NCBI RefSeq assembly: GCF_910591885.1
Contig: NC_063274.1
Location: 11,306,164-11,370,163, forward strand
From: Bombus terrestris
Lineage: Eukaryota > Arthropoda > Insecta > Hymenoptera > Apidae
Reading direction: 5' to 3'
DNA length: 64,000 nt
Shown here: positions 13,058 to 25,134 of the stretch, one piece after another
How positions within the stretch are numbered: position 1 is the first letter of the stretch
Layout: each line of letters starts with the position of its first letter
The notes under the pieces: generated by a model
What the model was told of the DNA's origin: nothing
The model's database searches: none
What the model saw: the letters and a program-made list of their open reading frames with translations, nothing else
Program-made: the position numbers and the translations under genes

Positions 13058-14584
13058 TAATGGTAAGTGGTACGAAGGGTAAGGGGAGGATCGTTGGTTA
13101 GAGTGAGGGTAATGATATGCCGGAGCACCAGCGACGACTCCGACCCTTCATCGGCCGGAGTAGGAAGAGTAGAGACCAGGAGGGGCCGAGTCGCAGGCTC
13201 GTTTCAGCGGCTTTTTCTTTTCTCCTCGACCTCGTCTTATTTTCTCCTTCTTTTCCTCTTTTTCCGCTTTCTTCCTTTTTTTATTTAATTCGGGAGCAGC
13301 AATTACAGCCACGAGACACTCGTGCCGCGATACCTTCGTCTTGCGTCTCCTCTTCTTCCTTTCTCGCTTCTACTCCGGCGTATCCTCGCATCGTCTTTCT
13401 TCCCTTCGTTGTTTCTTCTCTTGTCTAACCCCTCTTCGACGATAGGTCCATGGTCGTTGGATGTCGTTGATGTTGAATCATTCGCGGAAGAATTGTAATC
13501 AAAGTTCCTTGGGAACCGGGGAATGGTTTAAGGGAAATAGGTTGAACGAGTGGACCATTTAAGAATAGGGATCGATCAGGTAACAGGGACGAGATTTGTT
13601 TCGGAAACTGTAGCTATTTGAAGGTTTAATGATTTTTGGGTTAAATTTAATTCATTTCAAGTTATTGGATTTGTTTGAAAAATTAAAAATAACGATATAT
13701 TCCAACATGTTACTGCTCTTACCTAGATAAATTTAAACGAGAAAGTTTAGTTTAAACAATACTCGAAAAGCTATTTATGCGTATCTAAGAAAAGGAAGCA
13801 TTCTAAATTGTATTTATGACTATACGACCCTTCATCATCAAAATTTAGGCGCCTATTTCTCATACATTTCACCTATATCCAAAATACTGAGAACTAACTT
13901 CGCGTCTGTTAAAATCCTCGCTGTTCCACTGACCAGTGAAATCGAGTACTATGCGATCGAACTGTGGAATCAGTCACCAGCTGCACCGAGTTTATCTAAT
14001 TTATGATGCTGTTAAGGGTGGTGATATTTAAACGAGGCCACCTATTCGCTCGTTCATGTTCGTTGAATTAATCTCGGAATCATTGGGCGTGAGAGGCAGC
14101 GTCGAATCAAGTTACATCTGCTCGTCGCGCGTCACGAATAAATCACGCCCTTGATTCGCTTAAATGATTTGCATACGATTAATTATACCGGAATAACGAT
14201 CGACTCTATCCGTTCTTCGATTAATCACGTTTCACCGCGAATTGATTTGTCTGTGTTTCGTAAGAAGAACGGCAAGAAATTGCTGGCTGTTACGAAATGT
14301 AGGAATGTGTCCGCGCATAAATCACGATGAGTCGCGGTTACGTATAGGTGTTCGTGTAAGTCGTATGCTTCGGTATCGGACACTATTATGTAAATCAGCC
14401 TTGGTACACCATGGTACCCACCCATAAACGATAAAATATCCGCTATACAAGCGTTCCATTGTGAGGAATTCATAGCGGGCCTTCGAGATACGCTGCAGAG
14501 GAGAGAAGACGTGGGAAGGGTGTGTCCGACCACCGATCACTTGCAAATCACACGTAGCGAGAATTTATTTAAAAGGAAAGAAAG

Positions 14585-14975
14585 CTTCTGTGATCCGTGA
14601 CTGTGGAAAATTTGAAGTTTGCAAGGATCGCGGAATTCGTTTCTTTTAATCTTTGGAAAAGTTTGAAAGTTACGCTTATGCGATTTTATTCTTTTAATCT
14701 TTCGGATGCAAACGATCTTTAATCTTTGGCGTGCAACGACCGCAGAATTTTATTCTTTTAATTTTTCGGGAAACTCGAATTTTCCAACCGTTGTAGAATG
14801 TTATTTTTCTTTTTTTGCTCTTTGAAAGTTTGAAAATTGAAGGATTGCGGAATTCTATTCTTTTAATCTCTGAAAAATGTAATGCTTGCGACGATTGTGA
14901 CATTTCACTCGTCTAATCTTTAGGAAGATTGGAAATTTTCGACGATTGCGGAATTTTATTCTTTTAATTTTTTTG
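14585..14975. repeat. Degenerate tandem array, about 50 bp period, about 7 units
   Basis: The anchor TTCTTTTAATCTTT recurs near 14643, 14691, 14755, 14810 (weak), 14860, 14911 and 14961. Each is usually preceded by GATTGCGGAATTTTA and followed by GGAAAAnTTTGAAAGTT. Most spacings are 48-55 bp, with one of 64 bp holding an extra half unit. Units are diverged, so this is an old minisatellite. No ORF crosses it. Confidence 0.75.
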
Positions 14976-17900
14976 GAATGCTGCATCGATTACAAAAGAC
15001 TAAGAAAAGTGTCTTTCTTTTTTTGTAATATCTATTTTTCGTAATTCTTTAATATTCGTTAATATCATTACAGTGTTTATAAATATTTGATGTCACTCGA
15101 AAGGTGGATCGTTTTAGATTAGCACGTCGCTGTTTTGCTTTATATTTTATGTATCTCGAGTACCTACGAAAACTCCATTTAATAGAGCGAAGTTTTAATT
15201 AATGTCCGATTAAATAAACTACAGACTGAATCTACTTATTTCAACGTAATCCTTTTATTATATGGACGAAAAATCGAATGTACATACAGTGAATATATGT
15301 ATAGTGAGTATATAGTGGGGAGGATCAGGAATATTCGTTCGCTTTACAGACTCATAGCTGTAGTAGTCCCGCAGAAAAAAAATCAATGGCATCAATTCCA
15401 TCGACATGCACAAATGTGTTCAAGTCCAAGGTCAACAACCGTTTTGAAATCAATCTCTTCACAGCGAGAGCTACAAGGAATTTCTGCTCGCGACGTTTCC
15501 TTTTTATTTCAATATTTCATACGTTCTTCCCTTGTAATCTTATTTTAACAACGACATAGTATTTCATCGAAGAACACGCTGCAAGTAATATTCTTTCTCT
15601 TTTTTTTTCAAATGATTGATATAATTTTTTTTAGTTATAGATATAATTACTTGTTTTTATACGCGATGTGTTTAATATTCTTAATATATTAGATATTTTA
15701 AATATGTTGTTGAAATTATTAACGGGGTGAGTGTTTGAGATTGAAGTTGCAGAGTTTCAAAGGGAAATATTGTAAAGTGAGCATCACCCCTTTATAGATG
15801 GATACGCGTTAACCAATTGAAGGTTGTTGTTGTTTTTAAAACCGGCCTCATGTCCTTTGTTCACGGCCTGTGGCTTCGAAACCATGCCAATGTCGAATGA
15901 GAAAAACAATGACCTGTATTCTGGAAATTAATCAGGATCGTTCTACTTGAACGCAATAGTTTATTCAATTTAAGGTTGTAAAGTATAGCACATAGTACAA
16001 AGTAACGCAAAAATAATATCAAGTTAATTTACCTAACTTTTATGCAATATATACGTGTTAAACGTCGAGCAAACTTTCCTTAATAAAAGGCGTACACATT
16101 CTAACACACATGAAAGGAATAAACCGTGATCGTTATAGCATCTGCTTTCATTATAGCATCTTGTTTTTATTAATAAAAACTGTCCACTGTGGCATATTCT
16201 ACTGTATTTAATACTCGAACTGTCTAGAATCCTTTACGTCCACTTATTGTAATCTGCATCTAATGTAAGTTCACTGTATGTGTATCGTACAAATCACTAT
16301 AACTAAACTGATATTGTATAATAAAAGGCAAGTAGATATAGCAATGTTTCAGTATTACAATAAAAGTATGGTAGAACCTCAATTTGCTAAACTAATTGTG
16401 ACACGAGAAGAAAGACAACTTTGAAATAAAACCGTAACTCTGTCCCCTGAGAACAAAAATTTCCCTCGAATCAATGCTTCGATAGTTGATCGTACCTTTA
16501 TTGCTCTATTATACCCTGCACCTCAATTACGCTCGATAATTATAAAACCACCAATGCAACTTCCGTTTACCGATACCAATTCGTACAGCAATTTTATACA
16601 AAAATCTCTATACCCTTGTCAATTATTATAAAACTATTAATCCAGGTCACGCTTTTCTATTCAAAATCACAACAATTGTTTACCGATATACCAAACCCAT
16701 GACTCACCTCTAACAAGCAATTTTATCCGCGTGTCTCATTCATATCGTTCTCTCGAAATCCACCTGTTCCTTCTTTTTCTCCAAGAACATTCTATCCCCA
16801 AATAAATTCCAAGACGACGAACAGCAAGAGTGGTGAAAATTCGCATTCTGTTCGGTTATATCAACGAGGCGAGGCGAGGAGCTACGGCACCCCTTTCCCT
16901 CCTCCGCCATAAATGTAATCCATAAAAAGGATGCTCGTAGGGAACCGGCAAGGAAATAGATCAAAACTAGGCCACGCGTGATCGCGCGAATTTACTGCAT
17001 ATTGGCTCTCTCGGTCTCCCGTTTCTGCCGCGTAGCGCGTTCGCGTTCGATTTCGAGACCCCTGACCGATTTGCTTAGCGGTGCTCGTTCTTCAAGGTGG
17101 AAACTCAAAGGCCGGGTAGTTAGTCGTTGGTCAACCCTGGTAATTGCGCGTAACCATGGAAATGCCTGTTTGTTTGGGGCTCTTTTGGTCATAGAGGCGA
17201 GGGCGCGCGCAGGGTGAAAGGGTACGCTTTTCGAGGCCACTGAATGCAAAGAAGGGTTGCAGAGGGTCGGCCGCGGAAGTCAAGGACGCATTCACTGACT
17301 TCAAGAAACTCGGCCACCGTTCTGCTCTCATTTTTTTTTTTTTTAAGGCTGACGCTGCGTTACAGGATGATGAATGTGCGTGGAGGGTGTTTCCACTTCG
17401 TCACGTGGATTTTTCTGTTTCCTTCTTATGCTTAACGCTTTGATAGGATTTAAATTACAATCGGGAAGCTTTCTGAAAGAAGGCCGTTTAGATCGTTTTC
17501 TTGTCAAGTAGCTGAATCGTTAAGAAGTTTTCGGTCATTTCGTAAATACGAAGAAATACCAAGTTCTTTAAGAGGCATTACCATTATGAATTCGAATGTG
17601 GCTAACATTAAAAAATTACTGTAACTAAATGTAACGGGATCTATTCAATTCACTTGAAATTCATTTTCTTTGGTGAGCCACTTTTGCAGAAAGTTCCTCA
17701 ATTGCAGGAATTTTTAAAACAAGATATTTCAACGTATGAGAAACTTTGGAGGTTTCGGTGTTGAAGACGTTTCATATGAACGTGAATTTACGACTATTCT
17801 TTTTGACGTTTAGGTTTCTTGATGCAGGAAGAGTGGTTTGAATTTTTTAAGCGTATGCATACAAAGTGCATATCATTTTAACAAGTCTCTGATTAAATAA

Positions 17901-18763
17901 TTTAAAGTACTCGAAAAATTCTCCTTACATTTGGTAATTCATAAGATTATTAAATTCGTGGATTAATCACTCGAATTGGTTGTAGCAGAGACACGTGTCG
18001 TTATATTTAAGAAACGAGGAACAAATTGTATTTCACTATTTGGTATATTGATAGGTTCTTTGTGCGCGAATCCCTCGTTGGCGGAACATCGGGATACCAG
18101 GCAATACATCAATCTTTATCGAGTATTTTGGACTGCGGGACACTATTAAATCGCCATCCTTTACCGCTTAAATACGTGTTGCTCGATGCACATATATAAA
18201 CATATCATTCCATACGATCGCATTTTTCACTCTGCGCTCACATTAAAATATATTCCTTTTTCCAATATTTAGAGAAATTACTTCACTGTTAACCCAACTT
18301 CCTACCAAAGAGAAACCAATTTGCAGTGCGATAGCTGTACTTAAAAACGCACATAATCAATTCTCGAGAAACGCCTATCAATCGCAGCTTCCGCGTACAA
18401 ATTTCCAAGGAATCCTCTCATAAAACAACGAATCAACGAAATGAAATTACCTGGAAACTTTTAAGCCCGCAACGTGGAACGTGAAAATCAAATTTTTCAT
18501 CAACGACATTCCGCTCTTAACCTGATAACCATCCAGAGCATAACAAGCATATCGAAGCCGTATCGGAAGAAAGTGGAAGAAAATGGAAGAGAAGGATGTT
18601 CGTGCTCGCTAATTCCGTATTCGTGCTGTTCGGCCTGCGGAGGAATAAGGAAGCGGTGCGTGTCGTTGGCGGGACGAAGAGGACCTACGAAGGCCCATTG
18701 GAAGGGTGAAAAAAAAAGGGTCGAAAATGTGTAACGAGAGCAAGGGAGAGCGATATGGTAACC

Positions 18764-18781
18764 GAGAGAGAGAGAGAGAAG

Positions 18782-18810
<29 letters not shown>
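18764..18810. repeat. (GA)n microsatellite, slightly interrupted
   Basis: GA repeats broken once by AAGG at about 18779-18782, in a purine-rich island. The serine/leucine-rich ORF on the minus strand here is an artefact of the repeat. Confidence 0.9.
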
Positions 18811-18812
<2 letters not shown>

Positions 18813-19050
18813 CGCGAAAAGGTTAGGAAAAAAAAAGAACGGTACAGAGAGGGGTAAAAACCGAGGCATCCCCACCCGGTGGGCCATCCGCCCCTGAAAA
18901 AAGAGTTAATATTGATCCGTTTTTTTATTTGAGTCACCCCCAGGTTTTTCACCCTCGCTATTTTTTCTTCCCTCGGCTGCAGGGATCGCCAAGCGCGGCC
19001 CGCTGGCACGACAGAGACGGAATTAGTGTTTCTATAGCAACTCTCTACCC

Positions 19051-19116
19051 CGTCCGTTCGTTTCTACGTCCGTTCGTCAGTCCGTTGGTCCGTTCGTCCG
19101 TGGAACGTCCGCTGCT
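19051..19116. repeat. GTCCGTTCGT-type short tandem repeat
   Basis: CGTCCGTTCGT recurs about six times with substitutions (CGTCCGTTCGTTT, ACGTCCGTTCGTCA, GTCCGTTGGTCCGTTCGTCC) in a CpG-rich island. Confidence 0.75.
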
Positions 19117-22100
19117 CCGAATTATCCCTCCTTGATTCCGAGGCATCCTCAGCCTTTCCCATTGCCTGCGCGATAAGGACGCGAACTAACTGCGAAGAAA
19201 TCGCGGAAGTACACGCTTAGGCTACGGTTACGGTGGATGTACAGGGTATGATTAAGTTGGTAGAGTCGAATACGTAGATTCTTATGAGGATTATATCGGT
19301 CATCGGATATTTTATTCGTCAAAACAGTCAAATATCATTATACACTTTTTAATTTCGTTAAATTTTCTTTAGAGTATACGATCGGTGTGCGATACCGTAG
19401 AAACGAATGATTCGCATGTATGAAAGATCGCAAGCAGGTGACACAGGGGATAGCAAATTCTAGGAGAAATTGAGAAAAGTAACGTTTGTCGTACGAATGT
19501 GGCTCCTGAAGTGCTCATATACGTAAATATTCTAAGATGGCACGCGGCACGATTAATTCTGACAATCAATATCTGACCGTGTTTTTCGAGAATGACGGGA
19601 AGGTTACGATAGTTTTAGAAAACTCTGGAAAACGAATCTACGATAAAACAAACGCGAAGATCCATTGTTTCTGCATCTGTTGGTTCGTAATATCAATAAG
19701 TTCGATTAAATTCGATAGTCTCCTTTATTTTCCCGATATATAATATCTTATGTTTATAAAACCCAATATAAATTTAAGACACACTTTTATAAAAGAGATA
19801 TACCATGGAATGGGAAAATTTGCGGATACAGAGGCGCGATCAAGCATGGCGAAATAACGATAAATTACAAGTTTCTCTGATCCAAGCACGCAATATGGAT
19901 CATTTATAGGGTCTGATAGACGCGTAAAGTCTTACCTCGGATATCTGGTGTACGCAGTTTTCTTCCGGATGGAATGCAACCTCTCGCGATTCGGTAGAGT
20001 TAAATTCACCCTAAATCAGGAAATATGAGGCTCCTCCGATCGTGCTTTTCGTATATATTCTCGCGGGAGGGTTGGTTCCGTTGGAATATTCTTCAGACTG
20101 GTAAGTCGATGCATATTTCAGAGACTCAGCCACTCTTTGTTCCGGAATATGCTCTGGGCGAACGTTCTTCTCTTCTCCTCTCTCGTTCTTTTGCATTCCC
20201 TTTGACCAGTTCCCTCCAGCCTAATAACACCCTTTTACCACTCCCTTTCTCTTTCTTTTTCTCTCTCTGTCTCTCTCCCTTTCTTTGATACCCTGGAATC
20301 TGTTTAATGCTCACGATATCGGCTCTTCTGCGATGAAAGCGGCCTCAGAGTTTTTCAGTCTCGCGCAGTCCACAAAATCTAATTCACAAAGGACGAGATA
20401 ACCTTTTAAGCAACGCGTCGAACTCGATAGTCTTCTCCGCAGTGTCACGTCTCTCTGTTTGCATATTTTCCTTTCCTTCTCTTTTTTCTCTCTTTCTTCT
20501 ATTTTTTTTTTTTTTTCGTGCTGTTAAAACGTACTCGAAGCTGTTTGTACCGTTAATTGTGAAGCAAAGGGGAAAAAAAGGTAACCAGGTCTTGTCGGCC
20601 TGTTTGGAACAAAAAGAGGTTGTAAAGTGCGGTATCGTATCGATTAACGGAGTAACGAAGAGAAACCGAGAGCTCCTTCAAGGAATTTTTGGATGCTATA
20701 TTGGATTTCCGAAAATTAAGATTATATTGCAAATTTACGGTACTGTTCACATTATTCGGCTATAATAAAAATAGTTCTCTATTTCTTACCGAGTTGTTCC
20801 TCAGTTATTTCTCTAATTCAATATATCAAGCTTATTGTGTATCACATTTAAAAATACATAAAAGATTTATAGATAGAGATGAATCTTATTTTACATTACT
20901 CTCTTCTACGCTTGCAAATTTCTAAAAATATACTTATCCAATACAAAAGCACAGCTTTGCTAAGACGTTTCAAAAATCCTCTTCACAAATTCAATAGAAA
21001 TACATCTAAAATTGGCTTTTAATATTTTGGTCGATCTTTCTTTAGGAAACTAACCATCGAATGAGAGGTCACGCGATAAAAATTACCGAAGACTAAAGTA
21101 CCACAGGGCAATGTTGAATATAATATAATATGTTGAGGAGTCAACTTCTATAAAAATCACGATCAACGAATCTTATCTCATTAGCAGATTCAAGTCCTAA
21201 AATCCATTTTCGATATTCCAATGCTCAATCTCTTAAAGGGCCACCAAAAAAGGGGGACCATGCAAGAACATTATCGAAAAATGAAATTCCACATGGAAAA
21301 GACGGCGTCCAACGTTGGACACGGGTTCGGCGTTGCCATCTTGTGAAATTCGGTTACTGTAACGCGATAAAGAAACGCGTAGGTCCATTCGGTCCGATTC
21401 TTATAGGGGTCTCCTTGCACGGAGCCAGCGGAGGAACATCGGAGCATGCTGGGTTGCAGGCTGCAGGGGTTACTTTCACGGGGGTGGATCTCGAGGGGTT
21501 TGACAACCCTTGGCACGGTGGTGTCACCTAAGCGGCCAACCCCTTGGATCGTTTCATGTTCGAATCCTCCTTTTTACGAGGGCCGAGCTTACTTTTACGC
21601 GAAACTTTGTGGAAGCTACCGGCGTTTCCCACAGCTACGTGATTGCGTGGCCAAACTGCGTTGTAACGCGCCCGGGATGTCTTTAAAATACAAGTCTTTA
21701 CGATGTCTCTGGTGATTCCCCAGCTTTTCGAGTCTCTTTCCGTTGATTCGTGCGGTGAATTCGATCGGACAGCGATCGAACCGCTAGAGAGACGACGGAG
21801 ACGATGGGTGAAGTTTCGAACGGAAGACAGATACCTATAGGGGATGTTTGTTTGGTTACCACGATAAGAATTATTCCTTTTCAATTAGATTTCTATGAAG
21901 GGGATTGATCGAGAATTGTTCTTTTTTAAAGATGTAGTAGAACAAATATAGCTTTTTTGAAGAACGAAGGGAGTGAAGACAGGAGGATATGAGATTTGTA
22001 TTTAGACGATTTTTGGACAAATTTAGATGTTTTTATGTGTATTTGAATAGATACAGATTTTTCTTATCGAAGTTTAACTTTACCTATGCTTTTCTCAGAA

Positions 22101-24689
22101 TGAAAGCGTTTATTACTCGTACAACATTTTCTTTCAGGAAGCAACATTTAATTCGGATGAATGGTAATATTTTAAAGGGCAGGAACTTTAGAAGGCGATA
22201 TGTTTCAAGAATACAAATTTCACGATTAAATATTTTGATAGTAAGAATAAATTAACATAGGTGGAAAATGGAAAGAATTTCGATTAAAAGTGAAGCCACT
22301 AATAATCAGTGGATTCTTCGTTAATTTCGAATCGTATTCAACAGTTTCCATTGGTTCTTCGATATCGGTTCGCAAACATGTCCGAACATATCCGATTTGG
22401 AGAATATCCGTTATGTATTCACATTGCAAACGAAATTAAAGCTTATTACTTGTGTGGTGCTATTTTCGAGTATAACCGAAACGATTCTGTCTAGAATGTG
22501 GCACCTGTCACTTAGAAAGGTGGATTCTCCGTGGGCATTAGCAGACTAAGATGACAGGCGATAAATGCACACACGTATATAAACTAATACAGTGGTAAAG
22601 ATAGGAAAGCAGGTGAAAACCAATGGTGGACTGCGGTAACCAAGCGTTTCTCTGATTTTATCGGATGAATTTTCTACGTAAGTGGAAACCGCGCGCTTCT
22701 CTTTAAACTCGTGAAGCGGACAGCAACCGTTCGAACCTAATTTCCTGAGAGCGTTTGCGTTCGAGCCACCAGATCTCGTGAAACGATGTTTTGGATTTGA
22801 TTATCGGTTCTTGTGAAACGACGCTTTGAATCCGATTTCTCGATATCTAAAAGAATATTTTCAAATCTGGAATTTTGAATATTTCTCCTGAATATTTTTT
22901 AAATATTGACTACTGTTTAATTGGGTTAAAAATTCGTTATTGAAAGTACGATTAAGCGAATTAGTCGAGATCTACTTTCTTCGCTGAAGTTTAGTTCGTT
23001 ATATCTTGACGAGTAATATAAACGTAATATGACTTTGTTTTCTGCGAGGATACGAAGGAATGAAGTTTGTTCGACGATACTTTTTCACTTGTAATTATTA
23101 TACTTCGATAAGATGCATACTTTATTTCTGCTAGTTATTTCGTTGTTTATTTTCCTAATTTTTATATAATACTTCCTCGCAGAGTCAAATAAACTTTCGG
23201 AGGAATTATACGAATCATTTTCTCATTATTGATTTTTCCTCTCGCTGGACCTAAAGGAAATGATATTTTCCTATTCTTAATTAAGTTGAAAAATAATCGC
23301 GTTTGAAGATGTACGACAAGTTTGTTTGTTCATAACTGGATGTTAAAGTGTCGAAGTTTAGATGATTCAAATTACCCTACAACCACAGTGTATAATATCA
23401 GGATCGGTTCGTGACGCGAAGAGTTCGTCCGAAGGTCGTGCAACTTGGTGCCTGGCGATTTTGACTGGTGGCAAAAGGATTCGCCATATGGTCTTCTACT
23501 TATCATTAGATGTGCTACGAGAAGCCGAAGAGCATTCGACTGCCGAGAGGCAACGGTGCTTTCGAGGAACGATGCCCATTTATTTGGCGTGTGCTGTATA
23601 ATTAGGACTCGAAACCGGGCCTCACCGGAGCAGCTCATTGTCCTTTTTTTTTCTCCCGCTAGCTGGAAAACGAGTTTCGAAAATATATTGCTCGGCTCCC
23701 CGTGCGGTCCTTCGAATTCGAATCCGCCACTTCTCCATCGTCCACTCGAAACGTACTTCCGGAAGTATCCGGTCATCGGCAAATGAAACTATTTCGATTG
23801 ATCTATATACCATATATTTCTTCTTCTCTTCTCTTCTTTATTTCTCCTTTTAGTCTTGCCATTCTCATATATATTCTTTACGTTCCTATTTTCTTCAATC
23901 ATAATGGGTAAGAACAGTGATATTTTATATATTTATTATTGGATTGTACAAATATATATGGAAATTCATACGTTTATGAAAATAATAGAAGGATTAGGAT
24001 CCAGACAGGGACTTGCTATATTTATTAAATATTTATTTAAGTATTTTTAATTAGTTAAGCATTTCATAAGTGCAATAAAAATCCGTTTAATATATATGAC
24101 GATTATAGAGGAGCAGAATACATTCTATTTCTTACGGGAGAGTAATTTGACAATATGTTGTTGAACGTGTTACCAAAAGTGTCTTTTTATTCAGTTTTGG
24201 AAGTCAAACAGTTTCGTGCAAGTAACTAAAAATACACGGATCCAGAGAATTCGTAGAAGCTCGAAATGAACGTAAAATTGGAATATATTAGTCGGAGCGC
24301 AGCGTCACCCTCTCCACCCTCTGTTTCGGTTCGCCTCTTAAATTCCGTAAACAGCCTAAATTTAAATGACTTCCCGTTTTACGGAAGTCGGCTTTATTCC
24401 CGACATATGGCCCAGGAACAATGAAAAAAACGATCAACGCCGCTATTTCGAACATCGCACGAAACGGCGATCTCCTTCGGGCGTGACTTCCATCTCCGGG
24501 CATTAAGTTCGATTTCCATGCAAACGATGCCACGAAGAGAACAAAAAGGAACAAAAGAACGAAATTGGTGAAGTTTTTGGATGTTTATTGCCCTGAATGG
24601 CTTGTCCCATGGTCCTCTATACCTATTAACCTTGCTGTTTTTCTTTGGGCTATATAGCTCGAAACGAAAATTATATTTTAATAGATATA

Positions 24690-25134
24690 CTGGTACACGA
24701 AAATATTTCAACACAGACTACGGAAAACTTGTATATTTATAATATATGTGTTATATAAAACATTCCAAAATTTCATTAGCACTGTAATGAGATACGACTG
24801 TTGTGATTACGTCGTTCGAATTTAAAACCAATCTGAGAATATATGTAAAAGTTACGAGATATCTACAACGAATTATATTTAATAAAAAATTAATATGCAC
24901 CATGAATATCGAGGTTTACTAATATAATGAATAATCGACTGTATGAATAATAAATATCTTTCTGATTGCTACGAAATATTTACTTTCATTAAATATTTTA
25001 TAGCTTCTATGCACATTTTCAGATTTATGTTAAGCTTTGCAAATGTAATCGCGATAGGCGAGTCTCATTACAGTGTCAAATAAATTTCAAAATATTATAT
25101 TTTATAAGTATTAAAGTATTTTCGCGAACCACGG
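24690..25134. mobile_element. Tc1/mariner-like MITE, copy C (445 bp)
   Basis: The left end is CTGGTACACGAAAATATTTC. The right end, reverse-complemented, begins CCGTGGTTCGCGAAAATAC. TA flanks both sides (24688-24689, 25135-25136). The left arm carries TTATATAAAACATTCC and TTTCATTAGCACTGTAATGA. The right arm has the inverted counterpart CTCATTACAGTGTCAAATAA. It aligns with copies A and B along the arms; the centre is AT-rich filler. No transposase ORF is present. Confidence 0.65.

Larger units (their letters stand above)
11068..24689. other. No recognisable gene; alternating AT-rich DNA and GC islands
   Basis: GC-richer islands occur at about 11.3-11.6, 12.4-13.4, 16.8-17.4, 18.5-19.2, 21.28-21.85 and 23.4-23.8 kb, separated by AT-rich DNA. 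The islands hold the GA repeats and most GGGTGAA(A/G) octamers. ORFs in the 21.3 kb island look protein-like in composition but start from non-ATG codons or lack any known domain. Confidence 0.6.

Noticed and set aside
18500..19009. 169-codon minus-strand frame with Ser/Leu repeats
   Set aside because: The core is the translated GA microsatellite.
21271..21540. Protein-like frames on both strands in the 21.3 kb island (glycine-rich on plus)
   Set aside because: The plus frame opens from GTG; no family recognised and no splice context. A decayed gene cannot be excluded.
21553..21570. GTTCGAATCCTCC resembling a tRNA B box
   Set aside because: No cloverleaf can be drawn around it.
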